28,620 nucleotides of DNA from Pelargonium cotyledonis (lineage: Eukaryota > Streptophyta > Magnoliopsida > Geraniales > Geraniaceae): the NCBI GenBank assembly GCA_036897625.1, contig JAYMTA010000445.1, positions 1 to 28,620 on the forward strand, given 5' to 3'. Each line of letters begins with the position of its first letter. Position 1 is the stretch's first letter. The translations under genes were made by a program, and so were the position numbers. The notes under the pieces were generated by a model, which searched no databases, had not been told where the DNA came from, and worked only from the letters and a program-made list of their open reading frames with translations. Below are positions 23,128-28,620 of the stretch, in pieces.

Positions 23128-23614
23128 TTTAGTGTGTGTTTTTTTTTTTTTTTTCAAAAAATTCACTTTGAGAACTCAAACTTGAAACAAACCATAAAAA
23201 CAATATAGGAAGAAGAAGATTTGAGAAGAAGATTTTTACTTAGTATTTGATTTTGAATCTGATGTTGTATACATTGTGGATTTGTGGGTTTTGTGAATGC
23301 GTATTCATGAATTTTCCGGCAAGTTCATGCAGTTTCCGACGAGTTTAGGTTGAAGAAGAAGAAGAAGAGTTAAAGTCAAGGGCATTTTGGGGTTTTTAAA
23401 AAAATTTAATGGTCATGTGCCCAGCACCAAACAGTAACTTTTCGTCAAATTTAACTGACGGAACCGGATTTGCATACCATAGGGTAGGAAAAACAACAAA
23501 AAAATAGTTAAGGGTATCAAACTGAAAAGAAGGTATACCATAAGGTAGAAAACTGTAATTACCCATTTAAATTTAAATGACTCTCAGACAAAAACCCTGG
23601 GTCGCTTTAGTAGG

Positions 23615-23818
23615 CTTTCATGTTTCGACCCAAATTGGTGTTTAAACTTTCATTTGGCACAAAATAGTTAATGAACTTTCAAATATTGATCCAAAATTGT
23701 AATTGCTCTTGAAGTTTATATTCAAAATGTATGAACCAAATTGTGTAAGTATTTGAAAGATTATGGACTATTTTGTGTTAATAAAAATTCAAAAACAAAT
23801 TGGATCGAAACACGAAAG
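23615..23818. mobile_element. Foldback / MITE-like inverted-repeat element
   Basis: The left arm (23615 to about 23700) begins CTTTCATGTTTCGACCC; the reverse complement of the right arm begins CTTTCGTGTTTCGATCC. Both then share CACAAAATAGT and CTTTCAAATA at the same spacing, so about 70-90 nt pair across a short centre. A second, shorter copy of the end motif (TTTGGTGTATCGATTC on the minus strand, near 23840-23855) lies just outside the right arm. I found no convincing target duplication, so the class is uncertain. Confidence 0.65.
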
Positions 23819-23889
23819 TTTAGACACTATTTTTATTGAATCGATACACCAAAGTTCAAGACCAATTTGAGTCTTTTACAACAAATTTT

Positions 23890-25246
23890 ACTATGTTTTT
23901 TTATTTAAGTTTACACGTGTATAGACTAATGTTATACGTCTCAAATATTGTACAAAATGATGTGTCAACTAATGTGACATGTCACGCCATTTATTTCAGT
24001 AATGACTATGCATAATCACAAAACATCACGTGTACAATATATCTTATAAATCGGACGCTACGCGTGTTGAGTTATTATTCATTGAAACTTTCTTGATCAG
24101 TTGAGCTATACAATAAGGGGTAACTCAACTCTTAAAACCTCATCCCACCCTGCCCGACTCAAGGAGTTGAACCCGCGACCACATAAATTGCCACATTATA
24201 TTGTACAAATAAAAATCGCAGAGAAATTGAGAAATTTAGCATTTTATTGTATATTAAGTTCATTTCACTATTACAATTATAAAAATTGAAATAAATGGTT
24301 TTGTATTATAGTAGATCAATGGTTTTTGTCCCAAACTAGAATATTCTTGTTAGAATGTTTTAATACCTTGCTTGGTATGAGTAATGTAGTTATTGTAAGA
24401 ATGGAAAGTTAGCAAAAGAAACAGTTCAACACCCACTTCTTTTTTTTCTTTCTTTCTTCTCTGAGTGCCTAATGAATTGGTGTGAAAGCACTTTGCTACC
24501 TTGTTTCTTTTATGGAGGGTGCTTCACAAGGCAAAAGGAATGAAGCCTGTTCTGGACTGGACCTACTTCTGGAAAGTTTTTGCATTTAGGCACATTACAT
24601 TACTTGTCTTTCAAACAAACTCTCCACAGGCTTCATCATCAATTACTATGATACTGATAGTTGCTTTCTAGATTTAAAGCTCGACCCCCTCGCAAGTGTT
24701 CGTTCAGATGTCCCCGAGTACTTTTTATAAATGGGAAGGTTTCGAGATCTAACTCGAGCAGACGAAATCTTTTTGCATCAGCTATGTATATCAGGTTAAG
24801 CTTTCTCAATTTGGAACCATGCAACACAAAACTGACAGAAAAGATTATGAAACAACTTAAAACAGCAAGATGAGAAGAAAAATATACATCTGCATGTCAT
24901 GTCATTGAATCAGTGAAGTGGACTTGAAAGTGCCATACACAAATTGTGCCATAAACAAAAGCAGGAGCCTACATTCTTGTCTGCTAACATGGCAGGATCT
25001 GACAAGAAACTACAATATTTTTAGCAGTTTTTGGATTTAATCACTTCCACCAGATGTTGTGCACATCCAAAACCATCCTAAAGTGCAAGTTGTAAGATGG
25101 GCCGACCATGATAGTACCTTAATCCCATTGTCTTCCCCCAAGGATCGTATCATCAAATCAAAAACCCGAAAATTATCTTAAACCTCTTTCGCTCTAGTAT
25201 TTACTTTTTAGTTTTTCTACCATTGTTATCGGTTGCGGGTCACGAG
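23890..25246. other. Intergenic region with repeat fragments
   Basis: AT-rich sequence without a supportable gene. A tRNA-like fragment lies at 24090-24182 (listed separately). The part nearest the next gene (about 24640-25246) probably includes its 3' untranslated region on the minus strand. A minus-strand AATAAA at 24248-24243 lies about 1 kb past that stop and is only a distant poly(A) candidate. Small open frames on both strands at 24639-24873 overlap one another and match nothing I know. Confidence 0.45.
24090..24182 (-). repeat. tRNA-like / SINE-like repeat fragment (weak)
   Basis: On the minus strand GGTCGCGGGTTCAACTCC resembles a tRNA T-arm (B box GGTTCRANYCC), and TAGCTCAACTGATCAAG resembles a D-arm (A box). 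They are in the wrong order for a tRNA or an intact SINE: the B-like box comes first. I can fold no cloverleaf, so this is not called as a tRNA gene. It may be a rearranged repeat fragment. Confidence 0.25.
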
Positions 25247-26077
25247 TTAACTTCTATAGTATATCTTACCTTGAGCATCATCCTTGATAATATTACGAAG
25301 GTTTTCAGGAAAATCCACAGGCCACATGACCACGTCATTTCCCTTGAGAACCATCTTTGAAAGGAAGTCTGCAGCTTTGTTAGTTTCGCGCCACGTGTGA
25401 GAAACTTGATACTTCTCAAACTTCTTTAGAAGTTCCCATATGTGCCACAAACAGCTACTAGCCTTTGGACCATAAGGTTGCTGTTTCTTGATAGTTTTCA
25501 CGACGCTCAGAGAATCAGACTCAATCCATATGACTTTAATCCCGAGACCCATGGCAAGAACAAGGCCTCTCCATACAGCCCATAGTTCAACTAAGAAGAT
25601 ATCGCCCCATGTAGATTTCGACACAAAGGCACACACTGGGTTTCCATCATGATCACGAAGCAAACCACCGAAGCCAGCATTTTCTTTGTCTATAGAACCG
25701 TCTGTATTTAGTTTTGTCCAGCCATGTTTTGGCCTTCTCCATTTACACAATCTTACTGATTTAGTGACCGGGCTTAGAAAGCCACTCCATTTTTCAAGAT
25801 TACCCCATGCAAGTTTATGGAAATTATCAAGCAAAACCATCCTGCTCCCTTTTTGAAGTATAGGAGAAATATGTCTGTTATTGGTGGCCAGTTCATCTGA
25901 TCTAAGTTCCTCTTCCTTGGTTTTGTGCTTCTTCCGTTTAAGGTGTTCCCTTAAACATTTCGAACTAGATGTGTTCACCAAACAGATAGGACAACTCCAC
26001 TCCTGCTGAACTTTCTTTCCATTGATTGGCCATGTAGAACCCATTCCCTTGGTGTCATATCTGGGCTCGGAATTTTC
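25247..26077 (-). other. Zinc finger plus RNase H exon of the fusion gene
   Basis: A single 831-nt exon holds both domains. It opens directly after a tttccc-poor but valid acceptor (cttgtctcag) in the phase the HVA22 exon leaves. Its RNase H resembles the RVT_3 domains (PF13456) abundant in plants, whose closest mobile relatives sit in LINE-type elements. There is no reverse transcriptase here, and the frame is clean, which fits a host gene. Confidence 0.8.
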
Positions 26078-27754
26078 CTGAGACAAGTGAATATGAAACA
26101 AGTTTCTTATCGATCGCTATGGCCTGAATCAATATAATAGAATTGAATTTTACTACTCCAACCCCGTCCCAGTATAAATGGCAACTTTCAATTATTTTGG
26201 GACAACGGTTTATTATGTATACAGTTGAGGCTTCTAAGAAGATGCATACATCATACTGCTTCAAAATGATGCAACTGAAAATGGAACTATACTCTAAAAC
26301 CCTCCTATTTTAGCTTAATTAGTTGAAGATATTTTCTAGAAAAGTTTGAGTGAGATTGAGCCAGAAGCACACAAGTGAAGTAAATCGAGATTGAGTAGCT
26401 CAAGCCACTTAACTGATATTCAATTATGTTCACTGCTCAAGCTCAATGTAAGTAGCAAATGGTAAGGCAAAAGTAAGTCTAAGGAGTATACTACTACCAA
26501 GGTACCAACAATAACAACAACCAAGCCATTTTCCAATCAATGTTGTGGTCGACCACATGAAGCCTATAACAGAACTCACAAGTCACAACTACTAAGGTGT
26601 CTTACAAGAGGAATTCGGATTTGTTAAAAACGGTCCAACTGCAACAAAGGAAGTGAATCAAAGACCCGCTAAACTAAAATTATGCCATTCACAAGCAGAA
26701 AAGATGTTGGCCCAAACACTTGACCTTAGCACGCACACTATATATGCTTACCTCACAGATAACAACTTTCTCCAAGTACTCTTTTGGTTCATTGCTAATT
26801 TTCTTTCCTTCGGCTGCACGAAGGACGCTGTCCTGCTCGCTCAGCATGAAACCCAAATTCCTAGGGAACAACAAGTTGTTCTTTGTATAAGGCCTGACAA
26901 AGTGCTTGTAAACATAAGAAGCACCGTCAAAGTAAGGTATCACCAACAAGAGGGTAAACAAGCCCTTCGCATGAGGCCAGAAAGGAAGCCTGCCATATGA
27001 CAAGAAACTCAATTACCAGCTGCATAATTGTTCTGAGAAAACAACAACAACACATCCTTAAAAAGATAAGCAGAGCAGCAATATGTTATTTGCGCCACTA
27101 GTTACATGCATGCGCTCATTTAACATAGATTCTGCGATTTAGGCAACAAATGTTTGATTGTCAACAAATCAAACTGCAACTATACTTAGTTAAAGTTCCA
27201 AATTTTCCAAATTCCAATTCTTCAAACTATTATACCAATAGGGGAAATTCATGGGTACCAAGTGAAAATAAAGAACAAACAATGTAGACTGTATTTAAAA
27301 TTCACAATGAGCTCAAAATTACCCTGAGAAAAGACTTGCAAGTGCCAACTCCAAGTAAGTTGTCAAAGAAAACAAAACCCAATAAGCAAGACATTGCTGA
27401 GTCTTGGAGTTGGAATCACTCTCTATTGCTCGAATAGAAGCATACCTGCAACAAACAAGCAAAAATCAAAATGCTACACAGAAAATTCAAAATTGACCAT
27501 TACCCACTTCCCAAATCAAAATTTCCATGACAAAAGGAGACAGAACCACTCACAGTGGACAAACCAGAGTAAATGAAGGCCTGCAGATAAAAAAAAAAAA
27601 AAAAAATTGAAGCAAACATAAACCCACAAATTGTTAAGTATCAGATCACAAAATGACATGACAAGATATGAAGAAAAAGCTGAACTCGGCCATACCAGGA
27701 AAGAACAGTGAAGATTTGAGAAGAAAACGTGACAAGGAAAGGTCCAAAATCCAT
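25247..27754 (-). CDS. HVA22/REEP-domain protein fused to a U1-type zinc finger and an RNase H domain
   Basis: Exons, 5' to 3' on the minus strand: 27754-27696, 27580-27554 (only 27 nt), 27445-27323, 26989-26752, 26077-25247. All junctions are GT-AG and phase-compatible; the product is 425 residues. Residues ~20-105 are an HVA22/TB2-DP1 (REEP) domain: PLYASIRAIES, hydrophobic hairpins AYWVLFSLTTYLELALA and LFTLLLVIPYF, then GASYVYKHFVRP. Such domains shape tubular ER. Residues 178-200 form a zinc finger C-x2-C-x12-H-x5-H (matrin/U1 type, often RNA-binding), preceded by QQEW. Residues ~266-400 are a plant RVT_3 RNase H: NTDGS D275, ELWAV E313, ESDS D337 and AADFLS D386, so the catalytic acids are all present. 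The start is the only ATG giving the HVA22 N-terminus; the longer upstream frame begins at TTG. HVA22 plus zinc finger is, as far as I recall, seen in other plants; the RNase H extension is rarer or poorly described. Alternative: two genes, the second starting at Met161 in exon 5. Confidence 0.75.
26752..27754 (-). other. HVA22/TB2-DP1 (REEP) part of the fusion gene
   Basis: Four exons encode the domain. The 27-nt exon carries only PSFTLVCPL-type residues, yet both of its splice junctions are needed to restore the family motif PLYASIRAIES. HVA22 proteins are ER-membrane hairpin proteins, first known as ABA/stress-induced in barley and related to yeast Yop1. After the domain, a linker with EYLEKVV resembles the C-terminal stretch that leads into the zinc finger in longer family members. 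Confidence 0.8.
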
Positions 27755-27900
27755 GATCCAGACTCGGGTTTCTACTACGGATGGTGTTTGTTGCTTCGGA
27801 TTTGCCAAATCAAGTGATATCGTTTCGGTAAGTGTTTTCCGAGAAAAGAGAGAGAAAAGAAGGAGAAGACCAGGCGTCGTCAAACTTTATTTAATGAACT
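27755..27900 (-). promoter_or_regulatory. Putative leader and TATA-like box of the HVA22-fusion gene
   Basis: On the minus strand TTAAATAAA lies at 27894-27886, about 135 nt upstream of the ATG. It is followed by a pyrimidine-rich leader (CTTCTTTTCTCTCTC around 27862-27848) typical of plant 5' untranslated regions. A W-box core TTGACC lies further up, at 27945-27950 on the plus strand. Motif evidence only. Confidence 0.35.
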
Positions 27901-28069
27901 GTCTAAAAAAAAGTTAGGCTACAAATCCAATTACGAGCAAGCATTGACCATTGCCGTAGACTTTTGCTTATTGTATTTTAGACACATTATTATATGACTA
28001 TTGCATACCATGAATTTTATTAGAGATTATTACACGTATTTGACACTTTTTGTATTTGGATATTGTGTT

Positions 28070-28286
28070 GGAAAAATTACATATATTCACTCTAAACTTT
28101 ACACATGGTATATATATCTACCTTGAAGTTTATTTTGTAATTATCGGCTATCTTAAAGTATGTCAGATAACTTTTCGTCCACTATTTTCATCAAAGTTAA
28201 CGGAATAGTCAATAGTTACAAACTAAACTTTAGAATAACTATGTGTAAAAGATGTAAAGTTGAGGGTGTGTATATGTAATTTTCCC
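28070..28286. mobile_element. Mutator-type MITE with 9-bp target duplication
   Basis: The 217-bp element is almost entirely two arms. The left end reads GGAAAAATTACATATA; the reverse complement of the right end reads GGGAAAATTACATATA. The arms align without gaps for about 80 nt. The flanks are TATTGTGTT (28061-28069) and TATTGTGTA (28287-28295), a 9-bp duplication with one mismatch. It has no coding capacity and sits about 180 nt upstream of the putative TATA box of the HVA22-fusion gene. Confidence 0.85.
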
Positions 28287-28295
28287 TATTGTGTA

Positions 28296-28620
28296 CTCTG
28301 TAGAGTTCTTTCGACAGATAACGAAACATGCCAACAAATAAATTATGCACCCGATAAATAATAAAAAGAAATTAAAATTTTAAAATTGTCCTTCGCCTTT
28401 TGACTCGTCAAGAACAAATTCATCAATAATTCATCATAATTATCAAAGTTTTAATGAAATATTCAAAATTTTGCCAAACACTTCGTATTATGAACGGAAA
28501 CTTTAAAGTATCGTTGAAAAATTTTCTTTTTGAAAATTCACATCAGCGCCATGTGTATATTTAAATTATTATTTAATTACTAGCAAAAATTATATGCGAT
28601 GCACAGGTAATAAATAATAA
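28296..28620. other. AT-rich intergenic DNA at the right edge
   Basis: Very AT-rich sequence with no open frame of note, no inverted repeat I can extend and no recognisable element. Nothing further to annotate. Confidence 0.6.

Larger units (their letters stand above)
22743..23565. mobile_element. Non-autonomous Mutator-like (MULE/Pack-MULE-like) DNA transposon
   Basis: The element is 823 bp. The left end begins GGGGTAATTGCA and the reverse complement of the right end begins TGGGTAATTACA. Similarity continues inward for about 108 nt on each side (shared CTACC..ATGG, TTGTTTTT and GGTTCCGTC blocks), roughly 70% matched by eye. TTTAAATTT flanks it exactly on both sides (22734-22742 and 23566-23574), a 9-bp target duplication as Mutator-like elements make. 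The motif is AT-rich and palindromic, so it is weaker proof than a complex one. No transposase is present. Inside are a duplicated ~41-bp GCCCTCATCTTCA unit, two CT microsatellites and a G+C-rich segment. Confidence 0.75.

Noticed and set aside
22827-23166. Overlapping 82- and 101-codon frames with Ser/Leu or Arg/Glu repeats
   Set aside because: They are produced by the CT microsatellite inside the transposon copy, on both strands at once.
24090-24182. tRNA gene
   Set aside because: The A- and B-box-like motifs are in the wrong order and no cloverleaf can be drawn.
24639-24873. Overlapping 62- and 70-codon frames on opposite strands
   Set aside because: Neither resembles a known protein. 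They lie in the probable 3' region of the fusion gene.
25247-26077. Fragment of a retroelement on the basis of its RNase H
   Set aside because: There is no reverse transcriptase, endonuclease, terminal repeats or poly(A) tail. The frame is clean and is spliced in phase to HVA22 exons, so a host gene fits better.
26055-26264. 69-codon minus-strand frame upstream of the zinc-finger exon
   Set aside because: It is in a different frame from the zinc finger and lies in the intron. It shows no domain.
27641-27883. Longer 80-residue start for the HVA22-fusion gene
   Set aside because: The first codon is TTG, not ATG, and the frame runs past a clear splice donor at 27695. The ATG at 27754 gives the family-typical N-terminus.
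1-28620. CRISPR array, rRNA operon, bacterial-style operon or toxin system
   Set aside because: There are no spaced direct repeats and no rRNA signatures. Gene structure is clearly eukaryotic, with spliceosomal introns.

Overview
The window is nuclear DNA from a flowering plant, most likely a eudicot. It is AT-rich, has many short GT-AG introns with T-rich tails, and its predicted proteins match plant-only families. I cannot name the species. It holds three multi-exon protein genes, two transposon copies flanked by likely 9-bp target duplications, one foldback repeat, and no RNA gene or CRISPR array that I can support.

Positions 1-14748 (+ strand) carry nearly all of a giant HECT E3 ubiquitin ligase gene of the UPL1/UPL2 (HUWE1-like) type. 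I can place 15 coding exons, 1313-14748. They encode about 3,648 residues in one uninterrupted frame, including a single 6.5-kb exon. The exon with the start codon is left of the window. The order is armadillo-like N-terminus (DUF908/DUF913), UBA, UIM, acidic tract, UBM/DUF4414 repeats, and C-terminal HECT. The active-site cysteine codon is split by the last intron.

Positions 15748-22354 (- strand), converging on the ligase gene, carry a 19-exon minus-end (kinesin-14) motor gene of 1,058 codons. It has an N-terminal malectin (di-glucose-binding-like) domain, a coiled coil, a complete motor and a long C-terminal coiled coil. That last coil is built from repeated in-phase exons. Two of its introns appear to start with GC instead of GT.

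Positions 22743-23818 are repeat-rich. They hold an 823-bp Mutator-like non-autonomous element with about 108-bp terminal inverted repeats, a 9-bp target duplication and a small G+C-rich, possibly captured, segment. About 50 bp further is a 204-bp foldback element. A weak tRNA-like/repeat fragment lies near 24.1 kb.

Positions 25247-27754 (- strand) carry what I read as one five-exon gene of 425 codons. It joins an HVA22/REEP (TB2/DP1) ER-membrane domain, a U1/matrin-type zinc finger and a plant RVT_3-type RNase H with all four catalytic acids. All junctions are phase-compatible. This three-domain architecture is the most unusual protein in the window. A 217-bp Mutator-type MITE with its target duplication sits about 200 bp upstream of its putative promoter (28070-28286).

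The three genes (ubiquitin ligase, motor, ER/RNase H protein) show no sign of acting in one pathway. They look like ordinary plant neighbours separated by small transposons.
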